Positions 1 to 11,909 are shown, counted from the first letter of the stretch. The stretch is 64,000 nucleotides of DNA from Dendronephthya gigantea (GCF_004324835.1 NW_021163026.1:2475271-2539270); one strand, 5' to 3'. Numbers and translations: made by a program. Notes: a model not told the origin generated them from the sequence alone.

Positions 1-79
1 TCCAATGGGTTCAAACATGCAGTAATTGAATGATATCATTTTTCATACACGTCGTTATGACACGAAGCTTGGTTATCGC

Positions 80-170
80 AGCTGACAACATCAGTGCTTT
101 TGCAAAGGTAGTTCATTACTAAACTTCCCTCTTGAGACAAACAGAGTTCTTCTCCATCTTCATAACAAAG
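80..170 (+). other. conserved non-coding 5'UTR exon block, copy a
   Basis: First of seven copies of a block that begins near GCTGACAACATCAG, runs through CTTCCCTCTTGAGACAAA and ends at a strong donor (ACAAAG|GTATGT). It lies about 0.9 kb upstream of the first long array gene. That gene has a matching acceptor (polypyrimidine tract then CAG, near 1074) before its ATG, so I read this as a non-coding first exon with promoter sequence in front. The transcription start itself cannot be seen. Confidence 0.6.
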
Positions 171-1074
171 GTATGTCTTCTATAGTTCTCATTTCATTTC
201 TTATCTTAAGTATAATTTCGTTTACGCGAAATTCAGTACTACAAGATTTTTAGTGCGGTTATGAAACAATGGCCGACAGCGCATTATTCGTCCTATTTCG
301 ATTCAAAACACAACCGTACTGCTGTAAAGATGCTTACGTTATTTTGGCGTATTTGTGCGATGTTATACAGTCTAAAATTGAACTAAGGACTTGCTTAAAA
401 TGCTTGATTGAGATGGCAAAAAAATCTGCGGGTCTAATCACCAAGTCTATAATCAGTTCAAGAATTCCATATTTTGATTTGCAAGACAGTTTAATTCCCT
501 GGATACAGTTTAAATCTATGCATGTGATGTTAAAAGACGCTAACGAACTTGAGATACCCTAAGTGAAAGCAATATTTTCTTTATCGTTCCATGGTAACGA
601 AAGTTAGAGAGAGTTAGTTTACATGCATGCACAAGTGGCTTCTACTAGTACTTATGAGTTGAACTTATGGGTTGGGTTCACTTTTCCAGGAACTGTTTGT
701 AATTTCACTAGAGGCCGGAAGTATATATCGCATATACTCGGTGGCGGATCTAGAGGTGTGCAGAATAAATTACTACATTCTTTTCAAATCTATAACCAAT
801 AGCGTTGTTATTAAGGTGTTTTGAATTTAAAATTAAGCTGTGTAATTTATTCTGCACACCCCTCCTAGATCCCCTCACTGGATATACTATGAACTCCGCA
901 GCGAGCAGTTCGCATGTGAAACTGTTTTTCTTCCTAACATGACTAACACTGTGACAGTAGCCAACCCTGATTTGTACAATCTGCAGATCAAAACTATATA
1001 TTGCAAACAAACCATGAGATCACTTGTAATATGTTCAAACGTTTAATTCACATTTTAACTATTTTTTTTCAGAG
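171..1074 (+). other. probable first intron of array gene 1
   Basis: Non-coding sequence between the conserved donor and the acceptor before the first coding exon. A 97-codon open frame at 269-562 recurs in diverged form in the first introns of other array members (for example near 14,940-15,270), which points to shared intron ancestry, not a protein. A short inverted segment around 744-875 pairs GTGTGCAGAATAAATTAC with its complement. No gene is supported here. Confidence 0.5.
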
Positions 1075-1104
1075 TGTTTGAAGAGAAAAGTGTTATTTAA
1101 TAAT

Positions 1105-2523
1105 ATGAAGACATCCCAGTTAATCACAGTATCCTTGTTGCTCTTTTCCGCCTGTTTCCTAAACCACATTAGAGCAGATTGTGATAGATCTTTTGGTCCA
1201 GCCGGAACAGTGCATTGCGTTAAGTTTCTTCGTTATAATGACTATCAGTGGACCATATGTCGTACCGACAGATACATCAAAGCAAAATCGTATGGGAGAC
1301 ACCGGTGCGCAGACCAAACAAGAACCTACTGCCATTACCAATGCATGCTTGATGTACACGAGAAAAATAACGGCGCTGTTTTTTCCGACTGCAAGTGTTC
1401 CCCCAGTGCCCCTCCTCCGACAGAAGGTATTAAACTACCATCATGGTGCTACAGTCCTGATGGAACCAGCTGCAACTGGTACAGGGAGTGTCTCAACAAA
1501 GCCTACCCTGCGTGTGAAGGTGGTGAAGATGATTACGCCATCGGGTTTGCAGACAAGTTTTGCAATCTTTACAAAAAGAGCTACAAAGATTTCTCTCAAA
1601 AAGCACAGCGCTGGGTTGACGCTGTACGAAAATGCCTTCAACTGAAATTGGTTCCTTTGGTAGACAAAACACAAGAAAAAACATGCGCTGAACTAAAATC
1701 TGTAGCTTTTGAAACACATACACCCTGCTACCTTAACCCACTGGACGATTCTTCCTTATCATTCTGCGACCTGTCTTATACAGACCGATGGACAGTGTTT
1801 TGGACCATCAAATCAGCATTTACTGACGCTTTTTCCTCCAGTTTGAAAGGTATGCGTGATATGATAGCGGGGTGCGCAGGAACAGATGTTCAAAAAGCAG
1901 TTGAAAAAGTCAAGGAGACAATAGAATGGATAGTAGATCTTCCAACACGTATCACAACTTGGGTGACGGAAATGGATGATGTTCAGCCAATTCAACTTGA
2001 CCTGTCTATCGAAATCGACGACTTGCCTAAACGAAAAAAGCGCTCAATCAGAGATGACCAAGAAACTGAAAGATCACAACTTGCTGGAAAGATTGTTGAT
2101 GCACTAGCCGTGAGACAGGAATGGCAGAATAGAAACGTTTCCTGGTTTGCTTATGCAAACAACAAGACGACAGACGACAACAACACAATGTCCATCCGAT
2201 TCCTTCTGGCTGATCGTTATAAATACGAAGGCGTTGACAATGGAACATTGTTCTCGAACCAACCAACAAACCTCACTGAAGTTTTGATAAAACTAACCGA
2301 AGACGTTTTGAATAGAAAAATTGACTTAAAAGTTGATGGTAAGGATGTTAACATCATGAAATTGAATGGCTGCTTGGATTGGGATTGTGAAGTACTTGCA
2401 TTTAACATCACATCTCCGAGAAAAATTGGGTCTTCCTCCCCAGTCCCTTCTTCAGCTCTTTCTTCCAAGGTTCTCGCATTTCTTGCCATTTTAGTTGCGA
2501 GCTATATACCTGTCTATGCATGA
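1105..2523 (+). CDS. array gene 1: secreted GPI-type protein with stanniocalcin-like module (long form)
   Basis: Predicted 472 aa. I start at the ATG at 1105; the frame runs a little further upstream, but only into the acceptor region. Residues 1-24 are a signal peptide (MKTSQLITVSLLLFSA...). Residues about 25-97 form an 8-cysteine module with GPAGTVHC, YNDYQW and YCHYQCM. Residues about 110-255 form a 10-cysteine module starting WCYSPDGTSCNWYREC and including RWVDAVRKC. A furin-type site RKKR|S lies near residue 312. The C-terminal part has several N-glycosylation sequons and a GCLDWDCE cysteine pair, and ends in a serine-rich stretch plus a hydrophobic tail that looks like a GPI signal. The 10-cysteine spacing resembles stanniocalcin (inference). 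Function is unknown; a surface or secreted role is likely. A poly(A) signal AATAAA lies near 2784. Confidence 0.85.
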   Translation: MKTSQLITVSLLLFSACFLNHIRADCDRSFGPAGTVHCVKFLRYNDYQWTICRTDRYIKAKSYGRHRCADQTRTYCHYQCMLDVHEKNNGAVFSDCKCSPSAPPPTEGIKLPSWCYSPDGTSCNWYRECLNKAYPACEGGEDDYAIGFADKFCNLYKKSYKDFSQKAQRWVDAVRKCLQLKLVPLVDKTQEKTCAELKSVAFETHTPCYLNPLDDSSLSFCDLSYTDRWTVFWTIKSAFTDAFSSSLKGMRDMIAGCAGTDVQKAVEKVKETIEWIVDLPTRITTWVTEMDDVQPIQLDLSIEIDDLPKRKKRSIRDDQETERSQLAGKIVDALAVRQEWQNRNVSWFAYANNKTTDDNNTMSIRFLLADRYKYEGVDNGTLFSNQPTNLTEVLIKLTEDVLNRKIDLKVDGKDVNIMKLNGCLDWDCEVLAFNITSPRKIGSSSPVPSSALSSKVLAFLAILVASYIPVYA

Positions 2524-5520
2524 ATATTGCACTAGTGCCATAATTAGTCTTAAGCTATGGCACCTTGTTTAACAATATACCGTATAGCTTTTATATAACC
2601 AAGGAGCAGCGTGGTAGCGTCTTCAAACAACTTAGCATCAAATGTAGGCAGTTGTTATACCACATTTGATGCGTATAGCTTTTAGTAGAAGTATTTGTGT
2701 TATAGCATTCATAAAACTAGCTGAACTATAATTTGTAGTAAGTTTTTCTAAATGTAATTCTCACATGTATCACATTGCTGAAGAATAAAACACGTCAGTA
2801 GACAACAAAACAAAATTGATTTTTCTCTTTATGACTACGTTCCAGATTTCAATATACCAATGATATAAAGAAGAGTTTGCATGTGCGTGTGTCTGTGTTA
2901 TGGTTAATCATATGACAGCTTTTTTTTATAATGAGAAGTTGCTAAATTTCCCGCATTCCTGAACACGAGGAGAGCTTTCAGAACTGCTTTCGTTTTCAAC
3001 ACAAACTCTTAAAAACCGTACTCGAGAGTTGAGACGGAAATCTAGTAAAGCTATATAATGCATTACAAAAATTAAGGGCAAAACATGGGCAAGAAAATAG
3101 TTTCTGTTAATTGAAGTGTATTTATCATCATGAAATAATTCCACATTGTAGTTCATTTTCCACGAAAAATCTGCATAAATACCAAGAGCTAACATGATAT
3201 AAAGATAATAAAAAACCTCCACACAATAGCATAGAATAACTCACGGCAATTATCGAGGAGCTTTGAATGAACGTTCGTGATATTAAATTTAGAGAAATAG
3301 TCAGAAAAGGAACCCTTACTGTGAAATGAATTTTGTCCTGCTATGGTTGGTTGTGTTTAAGAGAATAGCTATTGTTCTGTCTTCTTCATTGACTTCCAAG
3401 AATAGATTGTATGCGCAACACCAGAGATCGTTTCTCCGAAATATCATTAAAAGGTGTGTTTCTACGGCTATGCACCTTATTTCTAACACCTCATGCTGAC
3501 GAGGGGTTGCGTGTGGAATGGATAAACACATGCTAGCTATTGATTATAATGAGAACTAAATCTAAGTCCAGTCCATTTTTAACTGACGGAACAACGGAAC
3601 ATTGTTCAGCCAAACCTCACTGAAGTTTTGATGAGACTTTGATAAATACGAGAAATACTTGTGTGAAAATGAAACTGAATTGTATACTTTGTGTCAGCTG
3701 TGAAGGTCGGGCTTAATAGAATAACTGAACATGTGACAAAGATTGTTTTCGTAATTATATTGTAATTAGAAAAAGGCTAGACATTTACTGTTCGTGGTCA
3801 TTGACACAAAAAATTATTTGCCTTCTTCTTTGATTACCAGAAATAGATTCTATACCGACACAGCATTCTACCGATGAAATGCCCCTCACAAAGAACTTCG
3901 AGAAGTAAACTCAGGCCGGAAATTAAAAAGTTGAACGACATTCTCGTTATTAGAATATATATAAAAACATGAGGGCAAAAACAGCCGAAAAACTGCTCCC
4001 TTGGTCCAATTTTTCGTCAGGAATCGATTTTTGGGGTCAAATTTACCTTAGGGGGGAGGGTATCATGGAGTTTTGTCACATTTTCCAACCGCATGACCGC
4101 CATGACAACATTCCGAGAACGCCACAAGCACGCGCTTAGCAACAATTGACGCTTAGAACTTACAAAACGCTATTTCTTCGATTCTTTTGCACAGCACATT
4201 CTACCTCTTCAAAAAAATACTTGAAGTTATAACAGAATGATAATATGATAATGCAGACATTTTGAAGACAACAGAGAACAAAAAAGCGAAAAAAGACGGA
4301 ATTTCTAAAGTAGCTATATGGTTGCTATTGGTGAGTAATAATTTGAGATAATAAAGCGACCTATTATTTTAACTCCTGTTTTGACTTATAATACAAATGC
4401 AACTTATAGTTATTTGCTTGTTTGAATATAATATTTAAATAATCTTTTCAAGCGCTATCGTTTGATGGTATTCCGGGGTCTTTAGCCAAAATACTTGCAG
4501 AGATATTTAGTTTTGCTTCTTCCCGACAATATTGTTTGGATTGATACCAGAAGAGAGTGTGTATATCTAAATGCAGTTTTCATATGTACAACATAACTGG
4601 GACATAAAACAAAGTAAATACAAAAGCAAAACTCTAATTTCTCTCTCTGACTATATATGTACTCTACCGTGTACGTGAGATTGACGAACAGATGCTGGTT
4701 TATTTATTACAAGAACACAATTTCAAGCACTCCTGAACATGAGGAATTCTTTCACAAAAGCTTTTATTTTAAAATCTACCAAAAAATTGTACTGGAGATG
4801 ACAGTTTGGTAATTAATAAATAGAAATAACTTGGAAAAACTCGCCATACAGGCTCGTTTTCCCACTGATTATTTCTCGTTCCCCCAAACTCCCACGCGTG
4901 TTTCTATAACTGTATAGAAACACAGGAAAAAATGTTTTCTATTTCTTTTATAATATAAATTAATAAAAAGATTTATTATACATTATGGTAGTAAAAGCAA
5001 TTTGATTGGCTAATAGTTGACAGATAAATCGCGAAATCACGCAAAATTCTGTTAGCAGATAACTGAGTTATCTGCAAGTGAGCCTGCGGTGGTTAACAAG
5101 CGGTATTCATTTGAATGTATTTATGTATGCATTAATAATTGATGTATTTTTGGATGTTGCTATTAAATAAGGTTTTTCATTCGTTAATACTATGTTTACA
5201 ATTCTTCAAATGTATATAACGCTTATCTCGACCTTGATAACTCTGCATATCACAAAAACCTCAAAAAAATTTCAATATTGAAACTTCGAGTTCATTGTAT
5301 GGTCAGTGTTTGTAATTCCACTAGAGGTCGGAACTATATCGCATATACTATCAACTCCGCTGCGAGTTCGTATGTGAAACTGTTTTTCTTCCTAACACTG
5401 TGACAATAGCCCACCTCTGATTTGAGAATCTGCAGATCAAAACTATATTTTGCAAACAAACCATGCAATCACTTGTAATATGTTCAAACGCTTAATTTAT
5501 ATCATATGTTTAACTATGTT
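2524..5520. other. intergenic sequence, array genes 1-2
   Basis: Contains the gene 1 3'UTR and then non-coding sequence. The stretch at about 2,815-3,550 is repeated in diverged form after gene 2 (about 7,200-8,030), so the duplicated unit included downstream DNA. A block at about 3,838-3,960 recurs near 11,700 and 13,850. No copy of the conserved 5' exon block was found here, although gene 2 has an acceptor directly before its coding exon. Open frames in this stretch look random. Confidence 0.6.
3838..3960 (+). repeat. dispersed array repeat, copy 1
   Basis: A roughly 120-bp segment containing CAGCATTCTACCGATGAAAT and GAACTTCGAGAAGTAAACTC. It recurs at about 11,703-11,822 and, shortened, at 13,846-13,912. 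Each copy ends close to AT-rich simple sequence. It may be shared 3' flank of ancestral array units or a small mobile element; I see no terminal repeats. Confidence 0.55.
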
Positions 5521-5558
5521 CTTTCAGAGTGTTCGAAAAAAAAAAGTGTTATTTCAAT

Positions 5559-6992
5559 ATGAAGACATCTCCATTAATCATAGTATTCTTGTTGCTCTCT
5601 CCCGTCTGTTTCATAAACCTCATCCAAGCAGAGGAATGTAACAGATCTAATGGTCCAGCTGGAACTGCACATTGCATTAAGATCTCTCGCTACAATGATT
5701 ATCAGTGGGCCATATGTCGTACCGACCGCTACATCCGAACGAAATCATTTAAAAGACACAAGTGCGCAGACCGAAGAAGAATTTACTGTTATTACCAATG
5801 CATGGTTGACGTCTACGACAGAAATAACGGCACTGTTTTTTCTCACTGCAAGTGTTCCTCCAGTGCCCCTCAACCCACTGAAGGTATTAAGCTACCATCA
5901 TGGTGCTACAGTCCTGATGGAACCAGCTGCAACTGGTACAGAGAGTGTCTCAACAAAACCTACCCTGCGTGTGAAGGTGGTGAAGATGATTACGCCATTG
6001 GGTTTGCAGACAAGTTTTGCAATCTTTACAAAAAGAGCTACAAAGATTTCTCTCAAAAAGGACAGCGCTGGGTTGACGCTGTACGAAAATGCCTTCAACT
6101 GAAACTGGTTCCTTTGGTAGACAGAACACAAGAAAAAACATGCGCTGAACTAAAATCTGTAGCTTTTGAAACACACACACCCTGCTACCTTAACCCACTG
6201 GACGATTCTTCCTTATCGTTCTGCGACCTGTCTTTTTCAGACCGATGGACAGTGTTTTGGACCATCAAATCAGCATTTATTGACGCTTTCTCCTCCAGTT
6301 TAAAAGGTATGGGTGATATGATAGCGGGGTGCGCAGGAACAGATGCTGAAAAAGCAGTTAAAAAAGTCAAAGAGATATTTGAATGTAATGTAGATCTTCC
6401 AGCACGTATCACAACTTGGGTGACGGAAATGGATGATGTTCAGCCAATTCAACTTGATCTGTCTATCGAAATCGACGACTTGCCTAAACGAAAAAAGCGG
6501 TCAATCAGAGATGACCAAGAAACTGAAAGATCACAACTTGCTGGAAAGATTGTTGATGCACTAGCCGTGAGACAGGAATGGCAGAATAAGAACGTTTCCT
6601 GGTTTGCTTATGCAAACAACAAGACGACAGACGACAACAACACAATGTCCATCCGATTTCTTCTGGCTGATCGTTATAAATACGAAGGCGTTGACAATGG
6701 AACATTGTTCTCGACCCAACCAACAAACATCACTGAAGTTTTGATAAAACTAACCGAAGACGTTTTGAGTGGAAAGATCGACTTAAAAGTTGATGGTAAG
6801 GATGTTAACATCATGAAATTGAACGGCTGCTTGGATTGGGATTGTGAAGTACTTGCATTTAACATCACATCCCCGAGAAAAATTGAGCCTTCCTCCCCAG
6901 TCTCTTCTTCAGCTCGTTCTTCCAAGGAACCAACGACGATTCTCGCATTCCTCGCCATTTTAGTTGCAAGCTATATACCCATCTATGCATGA
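5559..6992 (+). CDS. array gene 2: secreted GPI-type protein with stanniocalcin-like module (long form)
   Basis: Predicted 477 aa from the ATG at 5559, just after an acceptor (TTCTTTCAG|AGTGTT). It is closely related to gene 1 across the whole length, and the second half is nearly identical. Order of parts: signal peptide (MKTSPLIIVFLLLSPVCF...), 8-cysteine module, 10-cysteine stanniocalcin-like module, RKKR|S furin-type site near residue 312, C-terminal module with N-glycosylation sites and GCLDWDCE, hydrophobic tail. Divergence is concentrated in the 8-cysteine module, whereas the 10-cysteine and C-terminal modules are conserved; this could reflect gene conversion or faster change in the first module. 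No conserved 5'UTR exon block was found upstream, so its promoter may differ from that of most array members. Confidence 0.84.
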   Translation: MKTSPLIIVFLLLSPVCFINLIQAEECNRSNGPAGTAHCIKISRYNDYQWAICRTDRYIRTKSFKRHKCADRRRIYCYYQCMVDVYDRNNGTVFSHCKCSSSAPQPTEGIKLPSWCYSPDGTSCNWYRECLNKTYPACEGGEDDYAIGFADKFCNLYKKSYKDFSQKGQRWVDAVRKCLQLKLVPLVDRTQEKTCAELKSVAFETHTPCYLNPLDDSSLSFCDLSFSDRWTVFWTIKSAFIDAFSSSLKGMGDMIAGCAGTDAEKAVKKVKEIFECNVDLPARITTWVTEMDDVQPIQLDLSIEIDDLPKRKKRSIRDDQETERSQLAGKIVDALAVRQEWQNKNVSWFAYANNKTTDDNNTMSIRFLLADRYKYEGVDNGTLFSTQPTNITEVLIKLTEDVLSGKIDLKVDGKDVNIMKLNGCLDWDCEVLAFNITSPRKIEPSSPVSSSARSSKEPTTILAFLAILVASYIPIYA

Positions 6993-8541
6993 ATATTGCA
7001 CTAGCACTAGTGCCATAATTAGTCTTAAGCAATAGCACCTTGTTTAACAATAAACCGTATAGCTTTTAGTACTAGAAAGTATTTGTCTTATAGCATTAAT
7101 AACACTAGTTGAACCATAAATGTAATTCTAAATGTAATTCTCACATGTATATATAACATTGCTGAAAAATAAACCAAGTAAGTAGACAACAAAACAAATT
7201 TGATTTTTCTCTTTATGACTACGTTCCAGATTTCAGTATACCATTGATATAAACAAGAGTTTGCATGTGCGTGTGTCTGTGTGTGTTATGGTTAATCATA
7301 TGACAGCTTTTTTTTATAATTTATAATGAGAAATTACTAAATTTCCCGCATTCCTGAACACGAGGAGAGCTTTCAGAACTGCTTTCGTTTTCAACACAAA
7401 CTCTTAAAAACAGCTAGAACTCGAGAGTTGAAACGGAAAACTAGTAAAGCTATATAATGCATTTAAAAAAATTAAGGGTAAAACATTGGCAAGAAAATAG
7501 TTTTTGTTAATCGTGGTATACTTATTATTATGATATAGCTCCACTTTGTAATCTTTATTCCAAGAAAAATTTGCATAAATACCAAGAACGACACAAAGAT
7601 ATAAAAAGCTTCACACGACAGCATAGGATAACTCTGGCTTGACGACACACAGGAATTAGTGAGGGCGCTTTGAATGAACGTTTGTGATATTAAATAATTT
7701 TTTTCTACAATTCGACTTTGGATAACCACAGACGTTTCGTTTTTATAGAAAAGGTTGTCCAATTTTCAATAAAATGATGATAAATATTCATACTCGTACC
7801 GTGATGTAAATTTTGTCCTGCTATGAAGGTTGTGTTTAAGAGAATAATGGCCAAAAATTCTCTTTGTCTTTTTCATTGACTACCAAGTATGGATTGTGTG
7901 GAACGTCACCAATGAATTTAAGAAGGGTTAATAATGCACAGGTTGTTAACAACAGCGTCAGTTAAGGTTTGAACTGCGCTGGGCAACATCAGAGATCGTT
8001 TCTCCGAAAAATATCAAAAGGTATGTTTCTTCAATTATTGCTTTGCTGCCAAAATAAAAGAAAGATGAGTGAAAGTATTTAGCTTCCACAGATTATTTCA
8101 CTTCCTTCAGAAAAAGCAGATGTTTTTGAAATGGGTACATGAATGAAAAAATATAAGGCGTGGCATAGCGAATAAAGTGTCTTTGCAAATACGCGTTATT
8201 TTGTAAAAAGTATATATATCTCATAAAGGAAGTTAACTTTGTTAAAGGTAAATGGTAGTTGTAGAGAAACAAGCACCACAATCAGATCTTGTTTCATCAA
8301 AATAACTTAAATAAGGCAAGAAAGAAACTGACGAACGTATAATGGTTGATTCAATTTGGAGTGCCACGTATACAACACCAATTCAACATAGCATTACTTC
8401 ACTAAGACACTTCATGAACATGCGTTAGTAGACCAAAGACTATACTAACGCCATAAAGAAAATGTAGAATATAGCAATAGGTTATCTACATACCAAAGAT
8501 CCGGCAATGTTAATGTTAAATAACGCACATCGCATTTTTCA
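6993..8541. other. intergenic sequence, array genes 2-3
   Basis: The gene 2 3'UTR with AATAAA near 7168, followed by sequence homologous to the downstream flank of gene 1. A weak donor-like site (ATATCAAAAG|GTATGTTTCT, near 8022) could end a 5' exon for gene 3. It does not belong to the main conserved 5' exon family. No other feature is seen. Confidence 0.5.
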
Positions 8542-8579
8542 GAACCGCACATATTTTTGAGCTAACAAGCGAACGTAAT

Positions 8580-8963
8580 ATGAAGAAGATCAACGTATTG
8601 TGTGTGTTAATGATTGCAGTCTGTAGCCTGATTGACAACAGCGAAGCAAATTTCTGCAATCCTTACACCGGGCCAAATGGAGCTAGAAAGTGTATACAAC
8701 TGCCAGGTTTCTACGACCTCCAATGGGTAACATGCCGAAGCAACATTTACATCAAGTTAAAAACAGGAGGCTTACACTCTTGTGCAAATAAAGATGCAAT
8801 ATACTGTTATTATCAGTGTATGTTGGAAAAGCATCATTCAACTTCAGGCAAGGTCGTCGGCAGCTGTCGATGCAATTCAGCTGAATCACACAAGGTCAAA
8901 GCGTATACTTTGCCTTTTGTCTGCTTCGTCGTTTTGATTTCCAACTATTTGTTCGTATCATAA
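8580..8963 (+). CDS. array gene 3: short GPI-type 8-cysteine protein
   Basis: Predicted 127 aa from the ATG at 8580, after an acceptor at about 8541 (CATTTTTCAG). Signal peptide residues 1-23 (MKKINVLCVLMIAVCSLI...). Then one 8-cysteine module with the same hallmarks as the long proteins: GPNGARKC, DLQWVTC, YCYYQCMLEKH and CRC. The protein then ends in a hydrophobic segment (PFVCFVVLISNYLFVS) typical of a GPI signal. The stanniocalcin-like module, furin site and C-terminal module are absent. This is a self-contained short form, not a truncation, because it has its own tail and stop. The tail and 3'UTR closely match gene 5, which indicates a recent common origin of the 3' ends. Confidence 0.82.
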   Translation: MKKINVLCVLMIAVCSLIDNSEANFCNPYTGPNGARKCIQLPGFYDLQWVTCRSNIYIKLKTGGLHSCANKDAIYCYYQCMLEKHHSTSGKVVGSCRCNSAESHKVKAYTLPFVCFVVLISNYLFVS

Positions 8964-10130
8964 ACACTGACATTATAGAACTGTTGTTTATAGATAAACT
9001 TTAGACTGAATAAGGTTTTTAAGATTTAAAGCAAGTTAGATTTCGTTTCACATGTAAAACGTATAACTGGAGCATAAAACATTAAAGTAAATATGAAGTA
9101 ATATTTTAATTTCTTTCATTAGCTATGTTTGGGCGCTACCTTATTTTTAAGTCTATTGTGAGTGAGTGAGAACGCAATCTCAGGCATTCCTGGACCTGAG
9201 AAATTCTTTGTCTTTGACGAATGCTTTCATTTTCAATAAAAGCATTATATGCTATGTATAAAGCTATGTATAATGCATGCATTCCACTATGGAGTGAGGG
9301 CATAACAACGTCGTTAATGGATTGTTTCTTCCATACCCGTAATATGTTCGTATTAGGCTAAATATATCATTCTGGGAAAACACAAAGTAGTTTATACAGG
9401 AACTTGTCACGCCTAGCATGCAAAAATACTAAGAAATAGATACCAATAAAGAAAAAAAAGAAGAAGAAAGAGATAAAGATCTCTACACAATAGCAAAACA
9501 ACACTCAAGGCTTGTCGCGATAGATCTTAAAACGTTTCAAAGGCAAAGCTACTCTTAGAGCTACGACTTTCGGTTTTTATCTTTTAGAGGTCAATGAAGA
9601 AGAATAATTCAAGAATTATAATTCAAGAAATTATATATAGAAAAAAGAGTAAAACAGACATATATAAATACATATATATGCATTAATATAGTTTGTTTAA
9701 TAAGCCAACTAAAATAGTCTTACACTGATGCAAGACAAGCCTAGTTAGTTAGCTGATGATTTACATGATGTATGCATGACGCGATATAAACCTCTTCGAA
9801 ACAGAGCGAGGGCCCTGGTACGTGTCATGCGAAAACGAGGCTAATTCAGGTTTTCTTCGCCAAAAATTCTTAATCATTTGTTTTGAATAATACGTCCTCG
9901 AGTCGAAAGCTCTTAGGTGGTTAGGCAGTTGTTACGACACATGTGATGCCGTGATGGCGATGCTAAGTTGTTTGAAGACGCTGCCACGCTGCTTCCTGGT
10001 TATATCGCAAGGTATGTGATTGTGGCTTTCTACTATGTCAGCATATCTTTAAAGAGGAGTATGGACTGGGTCATTCCTCACAGATACGTCACTGCACGCA
10101 GTGGGTTCGAACTTATTTGAAGCTTCGTCA
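8964..10130. other. intergenic sequence, array genes 3-4
   Basis: Contains the gene 3 3'UTR and AT-rich sequence with short TA-rich simple stretches near 9,655-9,690. Apart from weak similarity to other array flanks I see no gene, RNA or mobile element. Confidence 0.5.
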
Positions 10131-10134
10131 CCGA

Positions 10135-10238
10135 GCTGACAACACTGCATGGTGTGTTTGAAAGTTAGTCAATCTTTAGACTTCCTCCCTGGTCTTACAC
10201 TGACACAAAGAGAGATCTTTTTTGCCTTCAAAACAAAG
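10135..10238 (+). other. conserved non-coding 5'UTR exon block, copy b
   Basis: Diverged copy of the shared block, ending AAAACAAAG|GTATGTCTTC. It lies about 0.85 kb upstream of array gene 4, whose coding exon follows an acceptor at 11,090. The downstream intron (10,239-11,090) contains no supported gene. Confidence 0.55.
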
Positions 10239-11092
10239 GTATGTCTTCTATATACAGAAGGGGTTGTCCTTATTTCACAACAGCAGATTCGTGAATGCGG
10301 AAGTAACTACTCAGCGTTACTATAGTTTTTTTTACCGCGCTGGTATAAAACAGTGGCTGACAGAGTGTTTTTTTTTATCATAACCTATAATACAACAGTA
10401 CTACCGTGAGAAGATCAGGGAAACTGCCCTGGGGTAGAATTATTTCATGTTAGTCCGAATTAAACTGATAGAGGAATTTGCTTGATCGAGGTGGCCGTTG
10501 TCTTGTATATTTCTTGGTTCAACACTTTATCAACCGGCCGAGGTCTCGTCGTTACCAGAATTCGATATTTCTAAACACATTTACTTCAGCTATGACATAA
10601 GCTAAAGATGGATATGTTAAATTCAAATTTTGCAATAAAATTAAGCCGTATAATTAATGCAATATTAACACACCCAATGCAACAACAAAAGAAGGAAAGA
10701 CGCGGCTAATAGCAGGATAGTGAGGATACTTCCAATGGCGTCGCCAGCATCGACAAGTGGGGTGCATATATTCATATATTCATGTTCACAGACCGTTAAA
10801 ACAATCAATTTGAAAGAAATGAATATTGTAGAACACGAATAAATGAATATGTCCACATCACTTATCAAGCTGGCTACGTTACCACATACTTCCTTATAGC
10901 AGAATGAGCGACCTCGTAGCTGGGCCAGTAGGAGTTAATTAGCGGAAAATAGAAACACGACGTGAAACTCCCACACACGATCGCGATTAAAAAAATAACG
11001 AAGAGAATCAGTTTATATTCTTTATGCCCATACCCCAGATACCTGGCGATGACAATGTTGAATAACGCAGATGATTATTCAATTTTTCAGAT

Positions 11093-11485
11093 ATGCAGAA
11101 GATCAACGTATTGTGGGTGTTGATGATCGTCGTCTGCGGTATGATTGACAACAGCGAGGCCGATACAGATGAAATATGCGATCCTGCTACAGGACCGAAC
11201 GGGGTTAAGAGATGTGTAAAAAATCCAGATTACAACGACCGCCAATGGGGGACATGTCGTACTAACGCTTACATCAGATCAGTTACAGATGGCTTGTACG
11301 GTTGTACCCTGAATTCAAAATTTTGTTACCATTTGTGTATGCTGGAGAAGCATGGTATAACTTCAGGCAGCGTCTATAGCAACTGTGTCTGCAGCGACAG
11401 TGACAGCGGTGCTGAATCACACAAAGCTAAATTGCATACTTTTATATTCTTTGGCTTTTTGGTTATCAATTACTTCCTCGGATGA
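11093..11485 (+). CDS. array gene 4: short GPI-type 8-cysteine protein
   Basis: Predicted 130 aa. The ATG at 11,093 follows an acceptor (AATTTTTCAG|AT) almost directly. Signal peptide residues 1-23 (MQKINVLWVLMIVVCGMI...), 8-cysteine module with GPNGVKRC, YNDRQWGTC and KFCYHLCMLEKHG, then a short acidic serine stretch and a hydrophobic tail (FIFFGFLVINYFLG). Domain content is the same as gene 3, but the tail is of a different type. It is more diverged from genes 3 and 5 than they are from each other at the 3' end. No catalytic residues are visible; a disulfide-rich binding module is the simplest reading. Confidence 0.8.
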   Translation: MQKINVLWVLMIVVCGMIDNSEADTDEICDPATGPNGVKRCVKNPDYNDRQWGTCRTNAYIRSVTDGLYGCTLNSKFCYHLCMLEKHGITSGSVYSNCVCSDSDSGAESHKAKLHTFIFFGFLVINYFLG

Positions 11486-11702
11486 TAAACACTCGTTTCT
11501 TTAAAAGTAAACAATACCTCATTAGAATTACATCAACATTAGAATTTTCTATCTAAACTGATGCACTTTTCACGTGTACAAAATTAGAAGAAACACATGA
11601 AGGGAAGAAATTTAATAAAATTTTTTGTGTATTCAAATTTTATACTTTTTTCTAAGTACACACACAGTCATTCTCTTCTAATTTTTTTTTAATTAAAGCA
11701 TA

Positions 11703-11822
11703 GTACCAGAGCATTCTGTACCGACACAGCATTCTACCGATGAAATGCCCCTCACGAAGAACTTCGAGAAGTAAACTCAGGCCAGAAAATAAAAAGTTGA
11801 ACGACATTCTCGATATTAGAAG
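11703..11822 (+). repeat. dispersed array repeat, copy 2
   Basis: Second copy of the segment with CAGCATTCTACCGATGAAAT, running directly into an AT microsatellite. Confidence 0.5.
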
Positions 11823-11853
11823 CATATATATATATATTATATATATTATATAT

Positions 11854-11885
<32 letters not shown>

Positions 11886-11909
11886 TATATATATATATAT
11901 ATATATATG
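11823..11909. repeat. (AT)n microsatellite
   Basis: Nearly pure alternating AT with occasional TT or AA interruptions. It separates gene 4 from the promoter region of gene 5. Short open frames inside it are artefacts of the repeat. Confidence 0.9.

Noticed and set aside
269-562. 97-codon frame upstream of gene 1
   Set aside because: It recurs in the first introns of other array genes, without frame conservation, and has no domain or splice support.
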